DNA from: Mycolicibacter terrae
GTDB lineage: Bacteria > Actinomycetota > Actinomycetes > Mycobacteriales > Mycobacteriaceae
Length of the DNA: 64,000 nt
Direction of reading: 5' to 3'
NCBI RefSeq assembly: GCF_010727125.1
Contig: NZ_AP022564.1
Span: 1,054,001 to 1,118,000 of the forward strand
A program made the position numbers and the translations under genes. Shown here in pieces: positions 25,444 to 34,123 of this stretch (its first letter is position 1; each line of letters opens with the position of its first letter). The notes below the pieces were generated by a model. That model saw only the letters and a list, made by a program, of their open reading frames with translations, had not been told where the DNA came from and ran no database searches.

Positions 25444-25465
25444 GACTGGCCATTGGCCGATGCGA
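25444..25465 (+). promoter_or_regulatory. 22-base motif, copy 1 (before the LuxR-type regulator)
   Basis: GACTGGCCA, TT, GGCCGATGCGA. It starts 25 bases after csb1 and ends 91 bases before the regulator start. See copies 2 and 3; consensus GACTGGCCA, two pyrimidines, GGCSGATGCGA. Confidence 0.65.
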
Positions 25466-25544
25466 GCGCGAGTCGAGGCGCGGCACGCTGATGCGGCGCC
25501 GGTACCGGCACGGATTTCCCGGGCGCTGCTGTGGGCGGGCGTTA

Positions 25545-25550
25545 TAACGT
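25545..25550 (+). promoter_or_regulatory. -10 element of the LuxR-type regulator (leaderless)
   Basis: TAACGT, six bases before GTG 25557, inside an AT-rich TTATAACGT. Confidence 0.4.
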
Positions 25551-25556
25551 CATGGG

Positions 25557-28328
25557 GTGTCGGTACCGCTGCAGGGCGGCGTCCCGGACTTGACGGGCCG
25601 CGCCGCGGAACGCCACGTGCTCGACCAGCTTCTGGAGGCGTTGCGGGCGGGCCGCAGCCGCGCCCTGGTGATCCACGGTGAGGCCGGTATCGGTAAGACG
25701 GCCCTGCTGCACTACGTCGCCGCGCGAGCGACCGGTATCCGGGTGCTTCGGGCAGCAGGTGTCGAGTCGGAGATGGAACTGGCCTACGCCGGAGTGCACC
25801 AGCTATGTATCCCCTTCCTCGATCGGCTCGATCACCTTCCTGCGCCGCAACGCCAGGCCATGCAGATCGCCTTCGGTCTCAGCTCCGGCCCGCCCCCTGA
25901 CGAGTTCGTGTTCGGCCTCGCCTTGCTGAGCCTGCTGTCGCACCTGGCCGAGGAACGACCGCTCATCTGTCTGGTGGACGATCAGCAGTGGCTGGACCGA
26001 GCCTCGGCGACGTCGCTGGCGTTCGTCGCCCGCAGGCTCGGCGAGGAATCGGTCGGGATGGTCTTCGCGACTCGGGAACGGCGGATCGAGGTCGCGGGCC
26101 TGCCGGATCTTCCCGTTGCCGAACTCGCAGAGGCCGACGCGCGCCGTCTGCTCGACGGGGTGCTCACCGGACCGCTCGATGAACGCGTCCGCGACCAGAT
26201 CGTCGCCGAATCGCGCGGGAATCCGCTTGCCTTGCTGGAGTTTCCGCGCGCAGTGCCGACGGCCGCGTTGATCGGCGGCTTCGCGCTGCCTCGTGCGGGG
26301 TCGCTCACCGGTGCACTGGAGGAAACGTTTCGTCTCCGCTATTCGGCCCTTCGCCCGGACACCCGGAAGCTGCTGCTGGTCGCGGCCACCGATCCCACCG
26401 GCGATGCCGCGCTGGTGTGGCGGGCCGCCCAGGCCCTCGGTATCGACGACGGCGCCGCGGTGGATGCCGCCGATGCGGGCCTGGCGGAGATCGGCACCCG
26501 GGTGCGGTTCCGGCACCCACTGGTGCGTTCGGCGACGTACTGGTCGGCGCCGGTAGCCGAGCGGCAGTCGGTGCACCGCGCGCTCGGGGAGGCGACCGAC
26601 GCGACGCATGACCCGGACAGGCGCATCTGGCACTTCGCCCAAGCCGCCGCCGGGCCGGACGCGGATCTGGCCGATGAGCTGGAATCTGCCGCCGACCAGG
26701 CCCTCAGGCGTGGTGGGCTGGTGGCCGCGGCGGCGTTCCTGGAGCGGTCGGCACTGCTGACGCTCGACGCCTCCCGGCGCGGGGAACGCGCCCTGAAGGC
26801 CGCGCAGGTCAGCGTGCAGGCTGGGCGGCTCGACGCGGCGACCGTCCTGCTGACCACCGCCGAATCCGAGCCGGTTGACCAGCTTCGGCGCGCGCAGATA
26901 GACCTGCTCCGCGCTCAGCTCGCATTCGCGACCAGCCGGGGCGGGGAGGCACCGTTACTGCTGTTGCGGGCCGCGCGGCGGTTCGAGTCCATCGATCCGC
27001 AACTGGCCAGGGAGACCTACCTGGAAGGCATCTCCGCCGCCGCGTTCGCCGGGCGGCTCGCAAGCCCGGGCGGAGATGTCCTCGATTTGTCCCGTGCCGC
27101 CATGTCGGCTCCGGCCCCCCGGGGAGCTTCGCGAGCGACCGATCACCTGTTGGAGGGGATGGTCACGAACATCGTCGACGGATACCCATCGGCCGTACCT
27201 CACCTTCGCGCGGCGCTGGCCGGCCTTCCCGGCGGAATGTCGGCCGCCGAGGAGCTGCGGTGGATGTGGCTGCTCAACGAGGCCGCATTGCACCTGTGGG
27301 ACGACGAACGCTGGAACGCGCTGTCGGAGCGCTACCTTCGCCTGGCACGTGGCGTCGGTGCGCTCATGGAGCTGCCCCTGGCGTTGAGCACCCGAGCCAT
27401 CATGCTGGTGTTCACCGGTGACTTGTCCGCCGCGAGTGCACTCATCGCCGAGCAGACAGCGGCCACCGAGGCCACCGGTATCAATCTGGGTCCCTACGCC
27501 GCCGCGCACATCGCCGCGATACGCGGCCGATACGCGGAGACAACGGATTTGGTCGACACAATCCTCGCGACGGTGCCCCTGCGCGGGGAGGGCATCGGCA
27601 TGGCGATCGCCGAGTGGACGAAGGCCCTGTTGTTGAACGGCACGGGCGACTATCCGGAGGCGATGGCCGCGGCGCAGCGCTCCCTGCACCATCAGAAGTT
27701 CCCCGATCTGCATTATCCTGGGATTGCGAACTGGGCCGTGCCGGAGCTGATCGAAGCCGCCGTCCGCACCGGAATAACCGACACGGCAACCGAAGCCAGC
27801 GAGTGGATGACCGTGATGACCGCTGCCAGCGGCACCAACTGGGCGCTGGGCGTGGGTGCCCGCTCGCGGGCGCTGCTGGCGCAGGGCGACGAGGCCGAGC
27901 ATCTCTACAGCGAGGCGATCGGACGTCTGGAGGCGAGCCGGGTGCGGACCGACCTGGCCCGCGCGCGCCTCCTCTATGGCGAATGGCTTCGGCGGGAGCG
28001 GCGCCGCGTGGATGCCCGCGAACAACTGCGCACCGCGCACGACATGCTGGAGTCGATGGGCATGTCGGCGTTCGCCGACCGCGCATGGCGGGAGCTTGCG
28101 GCGACGGGCGAAACCGCCCGCAAGCGCTCGGCGCCGAGTCGCACCGTCGAACTCACCGCTCAGGAGATCCAGATCGCCCGGCTGGCCCGCGGCGGGCTCT
28201 CCAATCCCGAGATCGGTACCCGGCTCTTCATCAGCGCCAAGACCGTTCAGTACCACCTGCGCAAGGTATTCATCAAGCTCGACATCACCTCCCGGGGCCA
28301 GCTCGAGTACGTCCTGCCCCCGGCCTGA
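25557..28328 (+). CDS. LAL-type (large ATPase LuxR) transcriptional regulator
   Basis: 923-residue regulator of the LAL/MalT-like class. N-terminal STAND-type ATPase: Walker A GEAGIGKTALL (about residues 41-51) and Walker B ICLVDDQQWLD. A long alpha-helical, TPR-like middle region follows (about 350-850). The C-terminal LuxR helix-turn-helix (about 860-923) reads LTAQEIQIARLARGGLSNPEIGTRLFISAKTVQYHL, as in GerE-type domains. Such proteins activate nearby operons on binding an inducer. A 22-base motif precedes this gene and the next two transcription units, so it probably controls itself and the UbiX/UbiD operon (inference). GTG 25557 is chosen from the TAACGT promoter; a longer frame is closed upstream. 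Confidence 0.9.
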   Translation: MSVPLQGGVPDLTGRAAERHVLDQLLEALRAGRSRALVIHGEAGIGKTALLHYVAARATGIRVLRAAGVESEMELAYAGVHQLCIPFLDRLDHLPAPQRQAMQIAFGLSSGPPPDEFVFGLALLSLLSHLAEERPLICLVDDQQWLDRASATSLAFVARRLGEESVGMVFATRERRIEVAGLPDLPVAELAEADARRLLDGVLTGPLDERVRDQIVAESRGNPLALLEFPRAVPTAALIGGFALPRAGSLTGALEETFRLRYSALRPDTRKLLLVAATDPTGDAALVWRAAQALGIDDGAAVDAADAGLAEIGTRVRFRHPLVRSATYWSAPVAERQSVHRALGEATDATHDPDRRIWHFAQAAAGPDADLADELESAADQALRRGGLVAAAAFLERSALLTLDASRRGERALKAAQVSVQAGRLDAATVLLTTAESEPVDQLRRAQIDLLRAQLAFATSRGGEAPLLLLRAARRFESIDPQLARETYLEGISAAAFAGRLASPGGDVLDLSRAAMSAPAPRGASRATDHLLEGMVTNIVDGYPSAVPHLRAALAGLPGGMSAAEELRWMWLLNEAALHLWDDERWNALSERYLRLARGVGALMELPLALSTRAIMLVFTGDLSAASALIAEQTAATEATGINLGPYAAAHIAAIRGRYAETTDLVDTILATVPLRGEGIGMAIAEWTKALLLNGTGDYPEAMAAAQRSLHHQKFPDLHYPGIANWAVPELIEAAVRTGITDTATEASEWMTVMTAASGTNWALGVGARSRALLAQGDEAEHLYSEAIGRLEASRVRTDLARARLLYGEWLRRERRRVDAREQLRTAHDMLESMGMSAFADRAWRELAATGETARKRSAPSRTVELTAQEIQIARLARGGLSNPEIGTRLFISAKTVQYHLRKVFIKLDITSRGQLEYVLPPA

Positions 28329-28341
28329 GCTCGGCGATGGT

Positions 28342-28363
28342 GACTGGCCACCGGCCGATGCGA
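28342..28363 (+). promoter_or_regulatory. 22-base motif, copy 2 (before the cupin gene)
   Basis: GACTGGCCA, CC, GGCCGATGCGA. It starts 14 bases after the LuxR-type gene and ends 113 bases before the cupin ATG. A second shared block, CCGGCACGGA followed by a T-rich TTTC, occurs inverted in this gap and direct at about 25505 before the regulator. Confidence 0.65.
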
Positions 28364-28476
28364 AATACGTCGTGGCCGGCGGAACATCACAGATATCGGC
28401 CGGGCTGGGCCGGAGAAATTCCGTGCCGGGCGGTGAATCAGCAGCAGCCACCGCTGGGCCTACGAGGGGAGGGGCA

Positions 28477-28848
28477 ATGAGTGACCGTGACACCGCCATG
28501 GCGAATGTGATCGCGCTGGAGGACATCGTGTGGCAGCGCACTGCCTTGGGCGAAAAGTTCTGGATCAGTGACGAACTGGTGGGCGCCGAGTACTCGACCC
28601 TGTTCAGTGCCCAATTGACCAAATTCGGACCGGGCGGTGGGTCATCACCGCATCGCCACGATTACAACCACGCGTTCTACTTCCTGACCGGAAGCTGCCG
28701 TGTCCGGATCGGCGATCAGAGCTGGCAGACCGCACCGGGTTCGTTCGTCAAGATCCCCGCGAACCAGGAGCACAGCCTGACCAACACCGGCGGAGAGGAC
28801 CTGATTTTCCTGGTCATCTACGATCCACCGCACGTTGCGACCGACTAG
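28477..28848 (+). CDS. Small single-domain cupin
   Basis: 123-residue beta-barrel protein. Cupin motif 1 reads [23 protein letters not shown], offering His and possibly further metal ligands; motif 2 is [17 protein letters not shown] with one His. The metal site therefore looks nearly complete, which fits a mononuclear metal dioxygenase, isomerase or small-molecule sensor. ATG 28477 has GAGGGGAGGGG just upstream, an unusually strong ribosome site. It lies between the regulator and the decarboxylase operon with a copy of the shared motif upstream, so I infer membership of the same pathway. Substrate unknown. Confidence 0.82.
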   Translation: MSDRDTAMANVIALEDIVWQRTALGEKFWISDELVGAEYSTLFSAQLTKFGPGGGSSPHRHDYNHAFYFLTGSCRVRIGDQSWQTAPGSFVKIPANQEHSLTNTGGEDLIFLVIYDPPHVATD

Positions 28849-29044
28849 GGCCGTGGCCAGAGCAGTTCGGGGCGACCAGCGTCGTCGACCGCTGCCGTCG
28901 GCTGGCGCAGGTTGTGGGAGATCTGTCGCATCCAGCCCATCCCCGCGCCGGCCAAACGCGCGAAGCTCGATCGGTGATCGCTTCCACAGCTCCCGGTCCG
29001 ACGGTTCACGTCGCCGCAATGTCTCACGAGATCCGCAGGCAGGC
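28849..29044. other. 196-base gap between cupin and methyltransferase genes
   Basis: No clear gene or promoter. The minus strand has a short open frame (28845-29027, 60 residues) whose C-terminal part ([12 protein letters not shown]) reads like a real protein, but it has no ribosome site. It may be a remnant of a lost gene or chance. Confidence 0.35.
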
Positions 29045-29959
29045 ATGACGATGAATCGCAGCGACAACGACACCTGGGATCTGGCCAGTAGCGTCGGCGC
29101 CACGGCGACCATGGTCGCCGCGGCCAGGGCGGCGGCCAGCAGACGACCAGATCCGATCGTCAGCGACGAGTTCGCCGAACCGTTGGTCCGCGCTGCCGGT
29201 GTCGAGCTGTTCGCGCGACTGGCAAGCGGCGAGCTGGAGTACGCCGATATCGGATCCTCGTGGATGCCGGACTACTTCGGGGCTCGCACCCGGTTCTTCG
29301 ACGCCTTCTTCCCCGCTGCGTCCAGCGCCGGCATACGGCAGGCGGTGATCGTGGGATCCGGCCTGGATTCACGGGCGTACCGATTGGAGTGGGCATCGGG
29401 CACGGTCGTCTACGAGATCGACCAGCCCGAGGTGATCGCGTTCAAGAACGTGACGCTGGGTCGCCTGGGTGCCGACCCGAAGACCGAGGTGCGCCCGGTC
29501 GGCATCGATCTGCGTCAGGACTGGCCCGCGGCGTTGCGCGCGGCAGGCTTCGACCCGGCTGAGCCCGCCGCCTGGTTGGCCGAGGGGCTGATGATCGGAT
29601 ACCTTCCCGGCGATGCCCAGGACCGCATGCTGGAGCAGATCACCGCGTTGAGCGCACCGGGCAGCCGGCTGGCCGCCGACTACCTGCGTAGCGACTCCAC
29701 CTCGGTGGGATCGATGATCTTGCGCACCGCCGAAGACTGGAGGCTCCGCGGTTACGCCGTCGACTTCGGCGACCTCACCTACGCCCATGCCCCCGGTGAC
29801 GTCGAATCCTCGCTGCAGGCTCGTGGATGGCAGACCGTCAGCTACCGGCTCACCGATCTGCTCGCCGCGGCCACAGTTCCCGCCGGAGATATGGACACCG
29901 GTCCCGGCGGGCAGGGTGCCATCGACTACCTCACCGCCACCCGCCGGCGATCGCAATGA
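29045..29959 (+). CDS. SAM-dependent methyltransferase of the mycobacterial PPM/LCM-like family (TIGR00027)
   Basis: 304 residues. Family hallmarks: [19 protein letters not shown] at the N-terminus, [14 protein letters not shown], the SAM motif [15 protein letters not shown], then [13 protein letters not shown] and the GLMIGYLP segment. Mycobacteria carry many such O-methyltransferases (leucine carboxyl methyltransferase superfamily); few have known substrates. ATG 29045 is used, with ATG 29051 as alternative; neither has a strong ribosome site. It lies between cupin and ubiX. Its stop codon overlaps copy 3 of the 22-base motif. Confidence 0.9.
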   Translation: MTMNRSDNDTWDLASSVGATATMVAAARAAASRRPDPIVSDEFAEPLVRAAGVELFARLASGELEYADIGSSWMPDYFGARTRFFDAFFPAASSAGIRQAVIVGSGLDSRAYRLEWASGTVVYEIDQPEVIAFKNVTLGRLGADPKTEVRPVGIDLRQDWPAALRAAGFDPAEPAAWLAEGLMIGYLPGDAQDRMLEQITALSAPGSRLAADYLRSDSTSVGSMILRTAEDWRLRGYAVDFGDLTYAHAPGDVESSLQARGWQTVSYRLTDLLAAATVPAGDMDTGPGGQGAIDYLTATRRRSQ

Positions 29960-29979
29960 CTGGCCACCGGCGGATGCGA
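29958..29979 (+). promoter_or_regulatory. 22-base motif, copy 3 (before ubiX)
   Basis: GACTGGCCA, CC, GGCGGATGCGA. It overlaps the methyltransferase stop codon and ends 53 bases before the ubiX ATG. Identical to copy 2 except one base. Confidence 0.65.
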
Positions 29980-30032
29980 GCCCTGTTTGGTGTGCAACAC
30001 GCTGGTCAGCAGCGGACAGGGAGAGGAGGTCG

Positions 30033-30647
30033 ATGATGCGCTTGGTAGTTGCGATGACCGGGGCGACCGGTGCGGTGCTGGGCATTCGTCTGTTGGAGGT
30101 ATTGGGGCAGCTTGGTGTCGAGACGCATCTGGTGCTCAGTGAGTGGGCGCGGGCGACGATCAAGATCGAAACCGATTTCAGTGTTCAGCAGGTCCGAGAT
30201 CTTGCTACCCAGGCCTACAGTGCTCGTGATCTCGCGGCGGCTGTTTCCAGTGGCTCGTTTGGCACCGATGGGATGGTCGTGTGTCCGTGCAGCATGAAGA
30301 CGTTGAGTGCGATCCGGATCGGCTTCAGCGACAATTTGATCACCCGGGCAGCCGATGTGACGCTCAAGGAGCACCGCAAGCTGGTCCTGGTGGCCCGCGA
30401 GGCGCCGCTGAGCGAGATCCATTTGGACAACATGCATTACCTGGCCCGAGCCGGTGCGGTGATCTTTCCCCCGACGGTGGCCTATTACTCCCGACCGCGC
30501 TCGGTCCAGGAGGTGACCGACCATGTGGTCGGCCGGGTCGTCGATCAGCTCGGGATCGAACATTCGCTGATCAACCGGTGGAAAGGCGCGCGGCATCCGA
30601 GCAGCACCGGCGAAGCCGACTTGGCGATTGTGAGGGCCACGAAATGA
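30033..30647 (+). CDS. ubiX: UbiX-type flavin prenyltransferase
   Basis: Makes prenylated FMN, the cofactor required by UbiD decarboxylases, from FMN and dimethylallyl phosphate. 204 residues. Flavin-binding N-terminus VVAMTGATGAVLGIRLLE, then SEWARATIKIE, the CPCSMKTLSAIRIG loop and the signature REAPLSEIHLDNM. ATG 30033 with GAGAGGAGG directly upstream; a second ATG follows at 30036. Its stop overlaps the ubiD ATG (ATGA), a direct sign that it serves the downstream enzyme. Because it pairs with a UbiD and is not in a menaquinone/ubiquinone locus, a catabolic UbiX (VdcB/BsdB type) is likely. Confidence 0.95.
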   Translation: MMRLVVAMTGATGAVLGIRLLEVLGQLGVETHLVLSEWARATIKIETDFSVQQVRDLATQAYSARDLAAAVSSGSFGTDGMVVCPCSMKTLSAIRIGFSDNLITRAADVTLKEHRKLVLVAREAPLSEIHLDNMHYLARAGAVIFPPTVAYYSRPRSVQEVTDHVVGRVVDQLGIEHSLINRWKGARHPSSTGEADLAIVRATK

Positions 30648-32242
30648 CCACCACCACACACCCCACCGCCACCGGGTCTGACAGCGGGTCGATCGAGCAG
30701 TACCCGGGTCCCGATCTGCGCAGTTGGCTGGCCACCCTGGAGGCCGCCGGGCAGTTGAGTCGTATCAGCGTCCCGGTGGACTGGGATGAGGAGATCGGGG
30801 CGATCACCCGCGCGAACCTGTGCCTGGGCGGGCCGGCGTTGCTGTTCGAAAACATCATCGGCCATGAGAACACTTGGTGCACCAAGCTGTTGACGTCAGC
30901 GATCGGCAGCCGACGCCAGGTCCAGTTGATGCTGGGCCTGCCCGAGGACACCGGTGATTCGGCGATCGTGGCGCACCTTCGCGAGGCCTTCAAGAATCCC
31001 CTCGCGCCGCGCATCGTCGAGACCGGCCCGGTCCAGCGCAACGTCATCGACGGCGCCGACATCGACTTGAACGAGTTGCCGGTCCCCAAATGGCACGCCG
31101 AGGACGGCGGCCGCTATCTCGACACCTTCTGCGGTGTCATCACCCAGGACAAAGTGACCGGCCGTGACAACATCGGCCTGTACCGGGGCATGATCGTCGA
31201 CCGCGACAAGATCGCCAAACTGCTGGTCCCCAGCCAAGGTTGGGGCGGGCACATGGCCGAGTACAAACCGGAGCCGATGCCGGTTGCCATCGTGTACGGA
31301 TGGCACGATGTGCTGCCGTTCTGCGCCGGCAGCCCATTCCCGAAGAACATCTGCGAATGGGACATGATGGGTGCCCTGCTGGGCCGCCCGGTCGACCTGG
31401 TGGCCTGCAAGACCGTGCCACTGCATGTGCCGGCGACCGCCGAGATCGTCGTCGAGGGGTTCATCGACCCCGACCCGGCGAGCTTTGCCATGGAGGGCCC
31501 GTTCGCCGAATACCCCGGCTTCATCGGCGACGCCGCGCCGGCACCGGTGCTGCGTGTCACCCGTATCACCCACCGCGATGATCCGGTGCTGCGCGGCACC
31601 CTGGAGGGAATCCGCCCGGGGGTGCTCAACGAGGACAGCATCGTCAACTTCGCCCGCTCGGCCATCACCTGGAATGTCCTCGACGATCTGGGCATCGGCG
31701 GCATCACCGACCTGTGGATGAGCGAGGTCACCAACGGCCAGAACACCGTGGTGCAGATCCAGAAACGCTACCGCGGCCACGCCCAACAGATCGCCTCGGC
31801 GCTGTGGGGCACCGGGGGCTCGATGTGGTTTCACAAAAACGTCGTCGTCGTCGAGGAAGACATCGACATCCACGACCCCGTCGCCCTGGACTGGGCACTG
31901 TCCTACCGGGTCAATGCCGGCCGTGGTGATATCGCCTTCTTCGGGCCGGGCCTGGGATCCTCACTGGACCCCTCGACCCCACCAGAACGCAACGACACCA
32001 ACAAATACGGCACCGGCGAATGGACCCGAGTGCTCATCGACGCCACCCGCAGCTGGGACATCGACCCGAGACCGGCATGGGGAGGTCGCCGGTTCCCACC
32101 CACCGACCGGCTCAGCCCCGAACTGGAAGCCCGAATCGCCGCCCGCTGGACCGAATACGGCATCGGCATCCCCTACCTCGACGACCAGGGCCGCCAACGA
32201 CTCACCCTGCAACAACTCAGCGAACGCTTTCCACAGGTCTAG
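30644..32242 (+). CDS. ubiD: UbiD-family prenyl-FMN decarboxylase
   Basis: Reversible (de)carboxylase of aromatic or alpha,beta-unsaturated acids, 532 residues. Active-site residues can be placed by motif: R181 in GLYRGMIV, and the E284-x4-E289 pair in AMEGPFAEYPGF, corresponding to the Arg-Glu-Glu triad of Fdc1-type enzymes. Likely metal/cofactor ligands are N176, H203 (WGGHMAEY) and E271 (EIVVEGF). Mycobacteria have no ubiquinone pathway, so a catabolic role on a phenolic or unsaturated acid is expected; the substrate cannot be told from sequence. The ATG overlaps ubiX. The next gene begins 37 bases downstream. Confidence 0.94.
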   Translation: MTTTTHPTATGSDSGSIEQYPGPDLRSWLATLEAAGQLSRISVPVDWDEEIGAITRANLCLGGPALLFENIIGHENTWCTKLLTSAIGSRRQVQLMLGLPEDTGDSAIVAHLREAFKNPLAPRIVETGPVQRNVIDGADIDLNELPVPKWHAEDGGRYLDTFCGVITQDKVTGRDNIGLYRGMIVDRDKIAKLLVPSQGWGGHMAEYKPEPMPVAIVYGWHDVLPFCAGSPFPKNICEWDMMGALLGRPVDLVACKTVPLHVPATAEIVVEGFIDPDPASFAMEGPFAEYPGFIGDAAPAPVLRVTRITHRDDPVLRGTLEGIRPGVLNEDSIVNFARSAITWNVLDDLGIGGITDLWMSEVTNGQNTVVQIQKRYRGHAQQIASALWGTGGSMWFHKNVVVVEEDIDIHDPVALDWALSYRVNAGRGDIAFFGPGLGSSLDPSTPPERNDTNKYGTGEWTRVLIDATRSWDIDPRPAWGGRRFPPTDRLSPELEARIAARWTEYGIGIPYLDDQGRQRLTLQQLSERFPQV

Positions 32243-32279
32243 GCGACTTCCACCGGCACCCTTCCGATCGGAGAACACC

Positions 32280-32705
32280 ATGCCCGTCTACCGGTGCTTC
32301 AGCCCCGCAGGTCTGTTGAGCAAGTCAACGAAAACCAGTGTTGCCGAAGGGATCACCGACATTCACACGCGCACGACCGGGGCGCCCGGGCTCTACGTCA
32401 ACGTGCTGTTCCACGAGATCCCGGACGGTGACTGCTTCGTTGCGGGCAAGCCGGCCGCCTACTCCTACATCTTCGGTCTCATCCGCCACGGACGTGACCT
32501 GCCGAAACGGCAGGCGATGCTGGGTGAACTCTCCAGGATGTGGGCACAGGCCACCGGGCAGTCGGAGGCCGAGATCCTGGTTGTGCTGACCGAGGCAGAT
32601 CCCGCGAATGCGATGGAGGCCGGGGCGATCCTGCCCGAGCCCGGGGAGGAAGAACAGTGGTTGGAAGCCAACCGCGCCGCCCTGGTCGGAGGAACCTCGA
32701 CGTGA
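32280..32705 (+). CDS. Tautomerase of the cis-CaaD/Cg10062-like family
   Basis: 141 residues. It starts MPVYRC, so Pro1 becomes the N-terminal catalytic residue after Met removal. Counting from Pro1, H28 (DIHTRTTG) matches His28 of cis-3-chloroacrylate dehalogenase. R68 and R71 (LIRHGRD) and E112 fit the Arg70/Arg73/Glu114 set with a two-residue offset. The Tyr103 equivalent appears to be Val. Enzymes of this family hydrate or tautomerise small unsaturated acids. Together with UbiD this suggests that the pathway makes an enol or unsaturated acid. The stop is overlapped by the next start (GTGA). Confidence 0.9.
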   Translation: MPVYRCFSPAGLLSKSTKTSVAEGITDIHTRTTGAPGLYVNVLFHEIPDGDCFVAGKPAAYSYIFGLIRHGRDLPKRQAMLGELSRMWAQATGQSEAEILVVLTEADPANAMEAGAILPEPGEEEQWLEANRAALVGGTST

Positions 32706-33703
32706 CCGATATCGATCTGAGCGTCGCGATACCACCGTCGTTCGAGTCGGCACGGCATTTCGCGACGGCGGAGAAACTGGGCTATCGCCGGGCTTACCTC
32801 TACGACACGCCCTTCGAAGGCGGCGATGTCTGGCTGGACTTGTACCGTGCCGCCGAGTCGACCACGACGATCGAGTTGGGTCCCGCGGTCCTGATCCCGA
32901 CGCTTCGCCACCCCTTGGTAAACGCCGCTCAGACCGTGTCGCTGTGTCGACAGGCTCCAGGCCGCATCGTCAGTGCCTTCGGTACCGGGTTCTCCAGCCG
33001 GGCCGCCATGGGCCAACCGCCGATCCGGTGGGCCTACATGGAGTCCTACATCCGGGCCTACCAGGCGCTGCTGGCCGGCGAGACCGTCGAGTGGGAAGGC
33101 GTAGCCATCAAGCTGATGCTCACCGCCGCGGATGCGGACATGCTGCCGCTGCGAATCCCGTTACTGCTGGCCGCGACCGGCCCCAAGGGTGCCGGCGTCG
33201 CGAAGCGCCTCGGTGCCGACGGGCTTATCTCGATGTTCGATGTCGTTCCCGCGCAACGCGATTTCCCGCGTGCGGTGGTCGCGACGATGGGCACGGTCAT
33301 CGACGACGACGAAGACCCCGCCGGTGAGCGGGTTCGCGCGGCCTGCGGGCCTTCCTGGGCGGCGGCGTATCACTACACCTATACCGTCCGCGGCGCCGAG
33401 ACGGTACGCGAGATGCCGGGCGGCCCCGCCTGGCTCGACGTGATCGAGAACGCCCCGCATTCCCTGCGGCACCTACAGATCCACCAGGGCCACATGATGG
33501 AGATGAACGACGCCGACCTGGCGGCCTGGCGCGCCGGGGGTCACGCCTCGGTTGCGTCGGTCACGCTCACCGGGAACGCCGCCACGGTCCGTTCCGCCGT
33601 CACCGCTCTGGCCCGAGCCGGTGCCACCGAGATCATGTACGAGCCGTCGGGGCCGGACATCGACCGCGAGCTCGAAACCTTTCTCGCCGCCGTCCGCGGT
33701 TGA
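32702..33703 (+). CDS. LLM-class (luciferase-like) F420-dependent oxidoreductase
   Basis: 333-residue TIM-barrel protein of the bacterial-luciferase/F420-dependent family (IPPSFESARHFATAEKLGYRRAYLYD, ELGPAVLIPTLRHPLVNAAQ, GRIVSAFGTGFSSRAAMG, LLLAATGPKGAGVAKRLGADGL). The overall pattern is of the F420-using branch common in mycobacteria, but FMN use cannot be excluded. GTG 32702 overlaps the tautomerase stop. Last gene of ubiX-ubiD-tautomerase-LLM. It converges with a thioesterase gene 17 bases away. F420 would come from fbiA/fbiB. Confidence 0.9.
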   Translation: MTDIDLSVAIPPSFESARHFATAEKLGYRRAYLYDTPFEGGDVWLDLYRAAESTTTIELGPAVLIPTLRHPLVNAAQTVSLCRQAPGRIVSAFGTGFSSRAAMGQPPIRWAYMESYIRAYQALLAGETVEWEGVAIKLMLTAADADMLPLRIPLLLAATGPKGAGVAKRLGADGLISMFDVVPAQRDFPRAVVATMGTVIDDDEDPAGERVRAACGPSWAAAYHYTYTVRGAETVREMPGGPAWLDVIENAPHSLRHLQIHQGHMMEMNDADLAAWRAGGHASVASVTLTGNAATVRSAVTALARAGATEIMYEPSGPDIDRELETFLAAVRG

Positions 33704-33720
33704 TCGGCGGTGCCCGGAGC

Positions 33721-34116
33721 TCACCCCGGCAGGTCGATGGCGGCGAAGTTCACCGTCGCGGTGGCGGCGAGTTGGTCGTCGTCGCCCCGGTAGATGTCGA
33801 CCTGGACCACCACCGAGCGCCTGCCGGTGCGGAGGATCGCCGCGACGGCGCGGGCCGGTCCGATCTTGATCGGTCGCAGGTAGCGGATGAACAGATCGGT
33901 GGTGGCGATGCCGTTGCCGAACGCCGTGCTGCGGGCGGCGAGCTGGCCGGCCGCCACATCGGCCATGGTGGCGATCAACCCGCCCTGCAGTCCGCCTGCG
34001 GTGTTGACCACCCGCTCATCGACGGGCATCTCCATGGTCAGGGTGCCGTCGGCCGACGGCACCTCCAGCAGGCCGAGTTGGGCGAACAGCTCCCTGATCG
34101 ATTGGGGTGCGGTCAT
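33721..34116 (-). CDS. PaaI-type hotdog thioesterase
   Basis: 131 residues, hotdog fold. The central helix region reads VNTAGGLQGGLIATMADVAAG, equivalent to the HGG...D/E active region of PaaI/acyl-CoA thioesterases, though the usual His is Leu-Gln here. The FIRYLRPIKIGPARAVAAI beta-strand is typical. It probably hydrolyses a small acyl- or aryl-CoA. Seven bases downstream of an alpha/beta hydrolase gene in the same direction, forming a two-gene unit convergent with the decarboxylase operon. Start ATG 34116. Confidence 0.88.
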   Translation of the reverse strand: MTAPQSIRELFAQLGLLEVPSADGTLTMEMPVDERVVNTAGGLQGGLIATMADVAAGQLAARSTAFGNGIATTDLFIRYLRPIKIGPARAVAAILRTGRRSVVVQVDIYRGDDDQLAATATVNFAAIDLPG

Positions 34117-34123
34117 GGTGTGG

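Noticed and set aside
24337..25557. CRISPR array or further cas genes next to csb1
   Set aside because: No 28-37-base direct repeats with regular spacers anywhere nearby, and neighbouring proteins are a CDF transporter and a LuxR-type regulator.
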